From the NCBI GenBank assembly GCA_963763495.1, contig CAVXOY010000017.1, forward strand, positions 1 through 64,000: a DNA stretch of 64,000 nt, read 5' to 3'. Position 1 is the first letter of the stretch, and every line of letters begins with the position of its first letter. Below are positions 9,999 to 18,110 of the stretch, piece after piece. Made by a program: the position numbers and the translations under genes. The notes beneath the pieces are model-generated. The model was given only the letters and a program-made list of their open reading frames with translations, had not been told where the DNA came from and searched no databases. The stretch comes from DAOUEO01 sp963763495. Its GTDB lineage: Bacteria; Chloroflexota; Dehalococcoidia; DSTF01; JALHUB01.

Positions 9999-11277
9999 CT
10001 ACCTCCAGGGGCACCGCTTCTCGCGGATGTGACGCTCGAAGTCATCGCGGAAGTGCTTGAGCGCGCTCTGAAGCGGTTCCATAGCTCCGGGAGCGAGAGC
10101 GCAGAAGGTGTTGCCGGGGCCCAGCCATTTTGCGTGCCTCTCCAGCATCTCGAGATCGGCGTGCGTTCCCTCTCCATTCTCCAGGGCGCTAAGCATCTGG
10201 ACGATCCACTGGAGGCCACCCCAGCAGGGCGTGCACCAGCCGCAGGACTCCTGGGCAAAGAAGCGCTCCAGATTCAGCACCATGCCAACGGGGCAGGTCT
10301 TGTCATCGAGAACGATCATGGTGCCGGTTCCCAGCCGGCTGCCGACCGCCTGCAGTGACTGGAAGTCCATCGGCGTGTCGAGGTGCTCTTCAACGATGAA
10401 ATCGGTAGAGGCGCCGCCGGGGAGCAAGCCCCGAAACACGAGGCCGTCCTGCATTCCACCGGCGTGCACTTCCAGGATCTCGCGCGCGGTCGTGCCCATG
10501 GGCAACTCCCAGACGCCCGGATTCTTGACTCTGCCGCTCACACCGTACAACTTGGTGCCGCCGTCCTCGGTAAGGCTGAGGGAGCGGAACCATTCCGGGC
10601 CGTTCTGGATGATGTGGGGCACACAAGAGATCGTTTCGACGTTGTTTATGACGGTGGGCTTAGCCCAGAGGCCGACGACAGCGGGGAACGGCGGCTTGTT
10701 GCGGGGGTTGGGGCGTTCTCCCTCCAGCGAGTTCAGTTGCGCCGATTCCTCTCCGCAGATGTAACGCCCGGCGCTGACATGGAGATGGAGGTCGAGGGAG
10801 AAGCCGGACGAGAGGATGTTTTCGCCGAGATATCCCGCCCCACGCGCCTCACTGATAGCTTTCGGTCAGGATCGCCGCCGCCTCCTGATACTCCCAGCGC
10901 AGGAAGATGTAGGCGACGGACGCCTGAACAGCGTAGGAGGCGATGATCGCGCCCTCAATGAGCTCATGGGGGTTGCCTTCGAGTATGACGCGATCCTTGA
11001 AGGTGCCGGGCTCCATCTCGTCTGCATTGACGACGACGTACTTCGGCTGGGGCGCGTCATCGCCCATGGGAACGAAGCTCCACTTCTGACCGGCAAGGAA
11101 GCCGGCGCCGCCGCGACCGCGGAGGGTCGAGGCTTTGACCATCTCCGTCACCTCGGCGGGCTTTAGGGTGAGCAGCGCCTTGCGCAGGCCCTGATAGCCG
11201 CCCATCGCCTCGTATTGCTGGAGGCTGAGGGTTTCTCCCGGCCGAATGCCGTCGGTCAGCGGCGTCTTGCTTGCCAT
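9999..11277 (-). CDS. nuoF: NADH-quinone oxidoreductase subunit F (one frameshift)
   Basis: FMN- and NADH-binding subunit of complex I. The N-terminal piece carries the nucleotide-binding glycine motif LRGRGGAGFLAGQKW and NADEMEPGTFKDR. The C-terminal piece carries GTKLYGVSGRVKNPG and the N3 [4Fe-4S] motif ESCGWCTPCWGG. The two pieces are in different frames; the break is close to 10850, between LTESYQ and the segment corresponding to GAGYLGENILSSGFSLDL. Reassembled length is about 425 residues. A tryptophan follows the third cysteine where arginine is usual. The stop lies one base before the nuoG start. Confidence 0.92.
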
Positions 11278-11281
11278 CTAT

Positions 11282-11747
11282 CTACTCATACCCAGCGAGA
11301 ATCTCGTCTATTCGTTCCTTAGTCAGATCACCAAAGAGCGCGCCGTCGATCATCATGACGGGAGCGCGATCGCAGGCCCCGAGACAGACTGACGGCAAGA
11401 GCGTGAAGCGGCCGTCTGCGGTCGTCTCCCCCAGATCGATGCCGAGGCGGGAGCGCAGGTGATCGAGAAGGTTGTCGTAGCCCATGATCCAGCAACTCAC
11501 GCTGTCGCAGATCAGGATGACATGCCGGCCCACGGGCTGCCGGAAGATGAGGTTGTGGAATGTGGCGACGCCGTCGAGTCTCCTCGGCCGTCATCTCGAG
11601 CAGCTCGGCGAGGTCGTCGACTGCCTCGTCAGACACCCAACCGCGGTGGCGCTGCACGGTCATCATCGCCTCGATGCAGCCTGCCCGCTTGTGGGCGTAG
11701 AGAGCGAGATGTTCCTCGATCTCGTTCCGCTCCCTGTCTGTCAGCAT
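11282..11747 (-). CDS. nuoE: NADH-quinone oxidoreductase subunit E (one frameshift)
   Basis: Thioredoxin-like 2Fe-2S subunit (cluster N1a) of the complex I NADH module. The N-terminal helical part (MLTDRERNEIEEHLAL, MMTVQRHRGWVSDEAVDDLA) and the C-terminal part (HVILICDSVSCWIMGYDNLL, LPSVCLGACDRAP) are in different frames; the break is near 11575. The four cluster cysteines follow the family spacing (C-x4-C and C-x3-C). Total about 155 residues. Ends 4 bases before the nuoF start. Confidence 0.91.
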
Positions 11748-11761
11748 CTAGTCTTCCTTAC

Positions 11762-13509
11762 TCAACGATCCACATCCGCCAGGACAAAGTCGATGCTGCC
11801 GAGGATAGCCAGTACGTCGGAAACCAGGGAGCCCCGCGAGATGACCGGCAGCATCTGGAGATGCGGGAACGACGGCGTGCGGATTCGCACCCGGTAGGGC
11901 ATCGTGTTCCCATCGCTTATCAGGTAGTAGCTGTTGTTGCCCTTGGAAGCCTCCACGCCGACCACAGCCTCTCCGGGAGGGATGACCGGCCCCCAACTCA
12001 CGCTCAGGAAGTGCGTGATCAGCGTCTCGATGTCGTGCATGGTGCGGTCTTTGAGCGGAGGCGTCGCGAGAGGGTGGTCCGACTTGTAGGGGCCCGACGG
12101 CATGTTGTCCACGCACTGGTCGATGATGCGCAGGCTCTGGCGCATCTCCTCGACACGGATCAGGGCGCGATCGTAGCAGTCGCCGTGCTGAGCCGTAGGG
12201 ATGTCGAAATCGAACTGGTCATAGCCGGAGTAGGGCCGGGTTTTGCGAAAGTCCCACTCGAAGCCGCAGGCCCGCAGGCCCGGGCCGGTGACGCCCCACT
12301 CGATAGCCTCGTCGAGCGTGTAGGCGCCGACGCCTTGCGTGCGTCCCTTGAAGATACGGTTCTCCATGACCAGCTTGTCGTACTCGCGGATACGGGCGGG
12401 CATGTAGGCCAGGAAGTCGCGTACCAGTTCCTCCCAGCCATCGGGAAGGTCCTGGGCCACGCCGCCGATGCGGAACCAGGCCGGGTGCATGCGGGCGCCG
12501 CAGACCGCTTCGATGATAGAGAAGGCGCGCTCGCGGTCGCTGAACATATAGAAGACCGGCGAAAGGGCTCCCACATCCCCGGCGAAGGTGCCGTACCAGA
12601 CGAGGTGGCTGATGATGCGGAACAGCTCGCACAGCATGACCCGGATCACCTTCACCCTATCCGGACTTCGATGCCGGCGAGCTTCTCGACGGCCAGCACG
12701 TAGGGGAGGTTGTTCATCACGCCGCCCAGGTAGTCGATGCGGTCGGTGTAGGGGATGTAGGTGTGCCAGGACTGGCGCTCGCCCATCTTCTCGGCGCCGC
12801 GGTGGTGGTAGCCGATATCGGGCACGGCGTCGACTATCTCCTCGCCGTCCAACTGGAGGATGACGCGCAGGACGCCGTGCGTGCCGGGATGCTGCGGCCC
12901 AAGGTTGAGGAACATGAAGTCGCTATCTTCGCTCTGCCTCTTCATCCCCCAATCTTCGGGGCGGAACTGCAGCGCCTTTTCCTCCGCTTCTTGCTTGGCG
13001 TCGGGCAAGCGGAAGGGCGGCATCTCGGTGGCCCGGGCGGGATGGTCTTTGCGGAGAGGGTGGCCTTCCCAGGTCGGCGGCATCAGTATCCGCTGGAGAT
13101 GGGGATGGCCGGTGAAAGAGATACCGAAGAGGTCCCAGACCTCGCGCTCGTACCAGTTGGCGGAGGGCCAGACATCGACGATGCTGGGAAGAGAAGGCGC
13201 GTCGCCGGTGAGGGCCACCTTGATGCGGATGTCGTCGTTACGTTCGTAGGAAAGAAGGTGGTAGACAACCGTATAGTCGCTCGGCGGCTGACCCGCACGG
13301 TGGGTGCGCACACGCTCATCGATGGCGGTCAGGTCATAGAGCATGCGGTAGGGCCGCTCCGCCTCCGACTTGAGGTAGCGCAGGACGGGGGACACGTTGT
13401 CAGACGGCGCCCAGACGGTAGCGACGCCGTCCCGCGTCGTTTCCGTCAGCAGGTCTATTTCGGTAAACCGTGCCTTCAGTTCCTGGAGAATGCTTTGCTC
13501 AGCGATCAT
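11762..13509 (-). CDS. nuoCD: NADH-quinone oxidoreductase fused subunit CD (one frameshift)
   Basis: Single gene encoding NuoC (about residues 1-175) joined to NuoD (about 190 onward), as in E. coli. The junction lies inside one uninterrupted frame: NuoC ends with HPARATEMPPFRLPDAKQEA, a short linker follows, then NuoD begins with FMFLNLGPQHPGTHG. The fusion is therefore not an artefact of the later break. Quinone-site segments are visible (HRGAEKMGERQSWHTYIPYT). A frameshift near 12655 separates EKLAGIEV from VIRVMLCELFRIISH. The C-terminus GSLVSDVLAILGSIDFVLAD is standard. About 582 residues when joined (E. coli about 600). Confidence 0.93.
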
Positions 13510-13552
13510 CCCTGTCCAAAATGGCGTTCTATCGATACATGGCAGCCGGAAC

Positions 13553-14132
13553 CTACACCGTGTCCGGCGGGCGAAGCGATACCGTCTCCCTTCTCTCGGG
13601 GCCGTTTAGGTCGCGCAGCGACGGCATGGGGCGCCGGAAGACACGCTGCTCCCCTACCACCCAGCTCAGCGGCCGCCTCTCGCTCCCTATGGCCTTTTGC
13701 AGCAGCAGCAGTCCCTGCACAAACGCCTCCGGCCGCGGCGGACAGCCGGGCACGTAGACATCGACGGGCATGAACTTGTCGACTCCCTGGACCACGCTGT
13801 AGATGTCGTACATGCCGCCGGAGTTGGCGCAGGAGCCCATGGATATTACCCATCGAGGCTCCATCATCTGCTCGTAGAGCCGCCTGATGATGGGGGCCAT
13901 CTTCGTGAAGACGGTGCCGGCTATGACCATCAGGTCAGCCTCGCGCGGCGTACCGCGGATCACCTCGGCGCCGAAGCGGGCGAGGTCGAACTTGCTCGTC
14001 AGGCCCGTGGCCATCTCGACGTAGCAGCAGGACAGGCCGAAGTTGAACGGCCAGAGCGAGTTCTTCCTTGCCCAGGAGACCGAGGTCTTGCAGTCGGGAC
14101 AGCAGGATCACCTTGCCGGCAGCCGCATCCAA
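13553..14132 (-). CDS. nuoB: NADH-quinone oxidoreductase subunit B (one frameshift)
   Basis: Subunit carrying cluster N2, the last electron donor to quinone. Ligand motifs are FNFGLSCCYVEMAT (tandem cysteines), GSCANSGGMYD and PVDVYVPGCPPRPEA. The N-terminal 28 or so codons (GKVILLSRLQDLGLLG) are in another frame from ARKNSLWPFNFGLSCC; the break is near 14045-14060. The start is uncertain: I give a TTG at 14132, and the frame stays open upstream to about 14195. Sequence around the cysteines resembles E. coli NuoB rather than the NuoB of most 14-gene operons. Lies between nuoA and nuoCD. Confidence 0.88.
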
Positions 14133-14176
14133 GGATTCAGGGCCGGCGGCGAGTGAGCCGTGGCCAACCGAAAGTG

Positions 14177-14578
14177 TCAGATGTTCCGTCCGTCAATGTT
14201 TCGTTTCCTCCGGCTGAGACCAGCCCAGTCAAGAGCGCCGAGGCGCCAGAGATAGGCGAGGGCGACCAGCAGAACAGCGATGAACACACAGATGTCGACG
14301 TAGCCCATCCAGCCCGCCTCCCGCAACGCTACCGCCCAGACGACGATGAAGACGGTTTCCACATCGAAGATCAGGAAGAACATGGCGATGAGGAAGAACT
14401 TGACATCGAAGCGGATGCGGGCGTCGCCGGTGGGAAGGATACCGGACTCATAGGCCTCGCCGGTAGCCCTTTCGGCGTGACGCTGCCCGAGGGCATAGGA
14501 GAAACCCAGCATACCCAATGTCAAGGCAACGACGGCGCCGAGGTATACGAAGAAAGGCCAGAGATCACCATTCGTCAT
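14177..14578 (-). CDS. nuoA: NADH-quinone oxidoreductase subunit A
   Basis: First gene of the operon, 133 residues, three hydrophobic helices. The family segments YESGILPTGDARIRFDVKFF and FLIFDVETVFIVVWAVALRE are intact, with the membrane Asp/Glu pair important for coupling. I chose the ATG at 14578 (MTNGDLWPFFVYLG); the frame stays open upstream, but the extra 15 residues are polar and unlike the family. A strong promoter-like sequence lies about 50-75 bases upstream. Confidence 0.95.
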   Translation of the reverse strand: MTNGDLWPFFVYLGAVVALTLGMLGFSYALGQRHAERATGEAYESGILPTGDARIRFDVKFFLIAMFFLIFDVETVFIVVWAVALREAGWMGYVDICVFIAVLLVALAYLWRLGALDWAGLSRRKRNIDGRNI

Positions 14579-14624
14579 TGGTGTGCTGCGGCTCCCACTG
14601 CTCTCCGTCGCTGAACAGGGCACA

Positions 14625-14654
14625 ATTATCGACCGCCGGGTTCCGGGTGGTCAA
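14625..14654 (-). promoter_or_regulatory. Promoter of the nuo operon (sigma-70 type)
   Basis: On the minus strand TTGACC and GATAAT are separated by 18 bases, about 47 bases upstream of the nuoA ATG. Position, orientation and near-consensus boxes make this the likely housekeeping promoter of the whole operon. Predicted from sequence only. Confidence 0.6.
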
Positions 14655-14714
14655 CCCTCGCGCCCTTGCCTTCATCTTCCCTGCCGGTTCAGCAGCAACC
14701 GGCTGTCTTGTTAA

Positions 14715-14744
14715 GAGGGATATGCTGAGCCTAGCATATCCCTC
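14715..14744. repeat. Perfect 12-bp inverted repeat upstream of nuo
   Basis: GAGGGATATGCT and AGCATATCCCTC form perfect arms around a 6-base loop. It lies between the end of the molybdoenzyme gene pair and the nuo promoter, both on the minus strand. It could be a terminator for the upstream pair, although no T-run follows on that strand, or an operator for nuo. Confidence 0.55.
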
Positions 14745-14850
14745 ATTCTCGATGCAAGACCCGGCAGTATAGCTGTCGAGGACGCGCGATGAATGTTACC
14801 GCTGAAGACGGGAAGGTCGTTCGGGAATGCCGGCCCTCCACGGATAGCCC

Positions 14851-15105
14851 CTAGAGCCGGCGGAGTACGCGCATGAGCGCCGGAAGTGTGATGTGGAGGA
14901 CCAGCAGAGCGATGAACGGCGCCAGCAGAGCGTCGTGGAGGCGAAAGGCGTCGTTCTTCGTCAAGAGACCGAACGTCAGGTCTTCGACAGTACGAAACTC
15001 GGTGATCCCCAGCCCGGTCACGAGGTACAGCAGCACGGCCGCGAGCAAGAGCCAGCGCACCGTCTTCTTCAGCAGAACGTAGATATCTGCTTCCCGCCTA
15101 GTCAA
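14851..15105 (-). CDS. Small two-helix membrane subunit, probable haem or quinone partner of the molybdoenzyme
   Basis: About 84 residues from a TTG at 15105 that overlaps the stop of the preceding molybdoenzyme gene. The longer open frame upstream reads through that gene in the wrong frame. Two hydrophobic helices (VRWLLLAAVLLYLVTGLGI and LLAPFIALLVLHITLPALM) are separated by a polar loop. One histidine precedes and one lies within the second helix (RLHDALL, LVLHITL), so a haem-binding cytochrome b561/DUF4405-like role is possible. The overlap argues that it works as the membrane anchor or electron partner of the neighbour. The family assignment is inference. Confidence 0.6.
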   Translation of the reverse strand: MTRREADIYVLLKKTVRWLLLAAVLLYLVTGLGITEFRTVEDLTFGLLTKNDAFRLHDALLAPFIALLVLHITLPALMRVLRRL

Positions 15106-15769
15106 AGAAGTCGCTGTCGAGGTCGCCGCCGTTCGAGTAGCCCCTGTCTTCCCAGTAGCCCCTGTAGGATGTGTCACTAGAGAACTCGATCCCGGTGATC
15201 CATTTCACCCATTTGTAGCCCCACTTGCTCTCGGCCACGAGCATGAAGGGGAAGCCGCGCTCCGGCGGAATCGTCACGTCGTTCATCTTGTAGGCCATGA
15301 TGATGTTCCGGTCGCGGAAGTATTCGATGGGGAGAGATGAAGTGTAGCCATCGGCCGCATGGAAGATGACGACGCGGGCATCCGGTGAAGGCTGCGCCTC
15401 ATCTATGAGATCACTGACGAGCACGCCTTCCCACAGTATCTTCACGCTCCAGCCCTCGACACAGTCCAGCGTCACCACCTTCTTGTAGTGCATGTGGTTG
15501 TCGACCACCTGGTCATAGGTATAGCTGCCGGGGTTCCCAACGAGGCCGGTTACTTCAAGACGGTATGCCTCACCGTCAACATACTGAGGGCCCTTGATGG
15601 AATTCTCGCGGAAGTCGTTGATCGACGAGAGGTCCTCACCTTGATATTGGCGCACCTCGGCGGCGGACAGTTCGACGGGACTTGACCCGCGGCCGGTCAG
15701 GAGTATGGCGGCAACGACAGACGCGCCGATCACCCCGACCACGGTAACAAAAAGGATAGCGATCCGCAC
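15098..15769 (-). CDS. Sulfite-oxidase-fold molybdopterin oxidoreductase, membrane-anchored
   Basis: 223 residues. The N-terminus is a single hydrophobic segment (residues 3-24), either an uncleaved anchor or a signal. Residues 65-200 match the oxidoreductase molybdopterin-binding domain (sulfite oxidase / MsrP / YedY superfamily): YRLEVTGLVGNP, then TLDCVEGWSVKILWEGV with Cys103 as the expected molybdenum ligand, then RGFPFMLVAESKWGYKWVKW. It starts at GTG with GGAGG seven bases upstream. It lacks the dimerisation domain of sulfite oxidase, so a reductase of the MsrP or nitrate type is as likely as sulfite oxidation. Substrate unknown. Overlaps the small membrane gene, so the pair is probably co-transcribed. 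Confidence 0.82.
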   Translation of the reverse strand: MRIAILFVTVVGVIGASVVAAILLTGRGSSPVELSAAEVRQYQGEDLSSINDFRENSIKGPQYVDGEAYRLEVTGLVGNPGSYTYDQVVDNHMHYKKVVTLDCVEGWSVKILWEGVLVSDLIDEAQPSPDARVVIFHAADGYTSSLPIEYFRDRNIIMAYKMNDVTIPPERGFPFMLVAESKWGYKWVKWITGIEFSSDTSYRGYWEDRGYSNGGDLDSDFFD

Positions 15770-15888
15770 CAGACAACCTCCATTTTAGTAAGTATTAGCT
15801 TTCTTTATTGTACCCTTTTCTTGGCTTCTTAGCACCTGGGAGAATCAATGGTGTTCTCATAGCACCGTTACCGTTTCACTAGCGGCGC

Positions 15889-16192
15889 TGCTGTTGTATA
15901 CTTGCAGCATCTCAGCATTTGGGTCCTGCGGTACACGCGGGGAATGACCGCGTGGCCGTCTATCGGTTTAGGCAGTACACAAGAGAACGGACAGGAGAGG
16001 ACATGAGCACTTCTGATTACTGGCGGCGTTTCTCTAAGCAGCGTTTGTCGCGGAGGCGGGTACTGGCCGCAGGTGCGGCAGGGATGGGCGCGGCCGCTCT
16101 CGGCCTCGCCGGTTGCGGCGGGGACAAGGACGAGGAGGGGAAGACGCCCGTCGCCGGCACTCCCGTTTCCGAGACCCCCAAGACGGGAGGAA
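15889..16192 (+). repeat. Direct repeat copy 1: promoter plus leader cassette
   Basis: Almost identical, without gaps, to 17807-18110 (constant offset of 1918 bases). It spans the TATACT -10 box at 15897, the 5' leader, the RBS AGGAGAGG, and codons for the Tat signal, lipobox and linker up to about TPVSETPK. Beyond this point the two genes diverge sharply. Confidence 0.9.
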
Positions 16193-17650
16193 CATACCGC
16201 CAGGGACAGCATCGCGACCGCCCTGAGCATCGACCCTCACACAGAGATAGCGGCAGGCCTGGGCATCATTCCCTTCATCTACGGCTACCTGGTTCACGAC
16301 GTTCAGATGCCGGACGGCCCGCCGCAGGACATCCTCGACCATGCAGCCTCAATGGAGCACCCGGAAGACCTCACCTACGTCTTCAAGCTGCGCCAGGGCA
16401 TTCACTTCCAGAACCTCCCTCCCGTGAACGGCCGTGAGGTCGTCGCTGAGGACGTGATTTACAGCTTCGACCGGATCGCCTCCGCGTCGCCGGAGCCCCT
16501 GTGGAAGACCTACCTAGCGAGCAAGGCCGCGACCGACCCTTACACCGTCCAGATCGGCCTTGCCAAACCCTATGCCTACACGATGGAGGACATGGGCAGC
16601 GTCCGCTCCGCAATCGTTCCCAAGGAGGCAGTGGAAGAGTGGGGGAACCTTGAGACCCGTGGCCTCGGCTCCGGTCCCTTCATGGTGAAGGATTTCTCCC
16701 GCGGCAACAACGCCGAGGTCGCGCGTAACCCAGACTACTACGTTGCGGCGCGCCCTACCTCGACGGCATGACGTTGGCGCACAATCGCCGACGACGCCGC
16801 CCTCAGGGTCGCCTTCCGGGCAAAGGAGTTGGATGTCTACGCTCCCCCTACAAAGCTCCAGGCGGACGAGGTAGCCGGCTACGGCAGCGACGTCATCATG
16901 ACGAAGGAGCCTTACTTGCTCGTCACCAAGATGGGCATAAACGAGGTCGTCAGGCCCGAGCTTGGGGATGTCCGGGTACGCGAGGCGCTAGACATCGGCA
17001 TCGACCGCGACGCCATGATCGAGAAGCTGTGCTTCGGTGAAGGCAACTACACCGGCCCGGTCTCCTGGGGGCTCACCTTCTGGTCGCTTCCTCAGGACGA
17101 GTTGCGCCAGCGCTTCAAGAGGGACGTAGCCAAGGCCCGCCAGCTTCTGGAGGCCGCCGGCGCCAGCGACCTGACGCTGGAGTTGAAGTTCCCCACCACC
17201 ACATCCACCGACGTTTGCGCCATGATCAAGGAACACCTGGCTGATATCGGGGTCACCATCAACCTGGTGGCCCAGGAGTTCGGCACCTGGATCGCCGACC
17301 GGTCGGCAAGAAAGTACGAGCTCATGGTGGGCGGTGGCCTTCCCTACGGAAGTGAGAAATACCCGCTCCAGTTCAACCACACCCACGATTGGACAAGGAA
17401 AGAGATCCCCGTCCACGAGCCGCTGCCTGAGATCGATGCCATGCTCGACCAGATCATGGCGACGCCCGACGTCAACGAGCGGCAGAAGCTAGTCCTGGAA
17501 GTCACGCGCAAGCTCCTCGACCGCCACGGGCCGCTGGTCTACCTGTACGCTCCCTACGCGTTCACAGCCCGCTGGAACTATGTACGAGGATACGAGGACG
17601 TACCGTCGGGAATGACGCTCTACACCTACGACATCTGGCTGAACAAGTAG
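16003..17650 (+). CDS. Family-5 ABC substrate-binding lipoprotein 1 (frameshifted)
   Basis: Extracytoplasmic solute receptor for a peptide/opine/nickel-type ABC importer (SBP_bac_5). The leader has twin arginines (RLSRRRVLAAGAAG) and lipobox LAGC, so it should be Tat-exported and lipid-anchored. Downstream segments follow the family: EDLTYVFKLRQGIHFQN, NGREVVAEDVIYSFDRI, GSGPFMVKDFSRG, VREALDIGIDRDAMIEKL and the C-terminal RKLLDRHGPLVYLYAPYAF. The frame breaks near 16195, about 16760 and possibly once more nearby. All parts together give about 549 residues, equal to the neighbouring paralogue. RBS AGGAGAGG. First of three tandem paralogues. Confidence 0.85.
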
Positions 17651-17715
17651 GCCCCTGCGCCCGCCGGACAGGCGGGCCGGGGTTCGAACTCACGATCCAC
17701 GGCAGAAACGAATCT

Positions 17716-17746
17716 AGAGAGGCTGGGCACATCGCCCGGCCTCTCT
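17716..17746 (+). terminator. Hairpin after binding protein 1
   Basis: 13-bp stem AGAGAGGCTGGGC / GCCCGGCCTCTCT with one G-U pair and a 5-base loop, 65 bases after the stop codon. Same core as the hairpins at 19614 and 43426. No long T-run follows. A terminator is likely because of its position. Confidence 0.6.
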
Positions 17747-17806
17747 GACTCTCAGACAAGAAGGACAGCGGCGGCGCGCAGCCCGCCACTATTTAAGAAG
17801 CGCTGC

Positions 17807-18110
17807 CGCTGTTGTATACTTGCAGCATCTCAGCATTTGGGCCCTGCGGCACACGTGGGGAATGACCGCGCGGCCCTCGATCGGCTCAGGCAGTACACAA
17901 GAGAACGGACAGGAGAGGACATGAGCACTTCTGATTACTGGCGGCGTTTCTCTAGACAGCGTTTGTCGCGGAGGCGGGTACTGGCCGCAGGTGCGGCAGG
18001 AATGGGCGCGGCCGCTCTCGGCCTCGCCGGTTGCGGCGGGGACAAGGAAGAGGAAGGGAAGACGCCCGTCGCCGGCACTCCCGTTTCCGAGACCCCCAAG
18101 ACAGGCGGCG
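17807..18110 (+). repeat. Direct repeat copy 2: promoter plus leader cassette
   Basis: Second copy of the 300-base cassette at 15889-16192, with only scattered substitutions. It includes TATACT at 17815-17820 and the complete Tat lipoprotein leader of binding protein 2. Homology to copy 1 falls abruptly after the linker. Confidence 0.9.

Noticed and set aside
17660..17700. tRNA T-arm-like sequence (GGTTCGAACT) after binding protein 1
   Set aside because: The flanking bases do not form a T stem, and no acceptor, D or anticodon arms are present.
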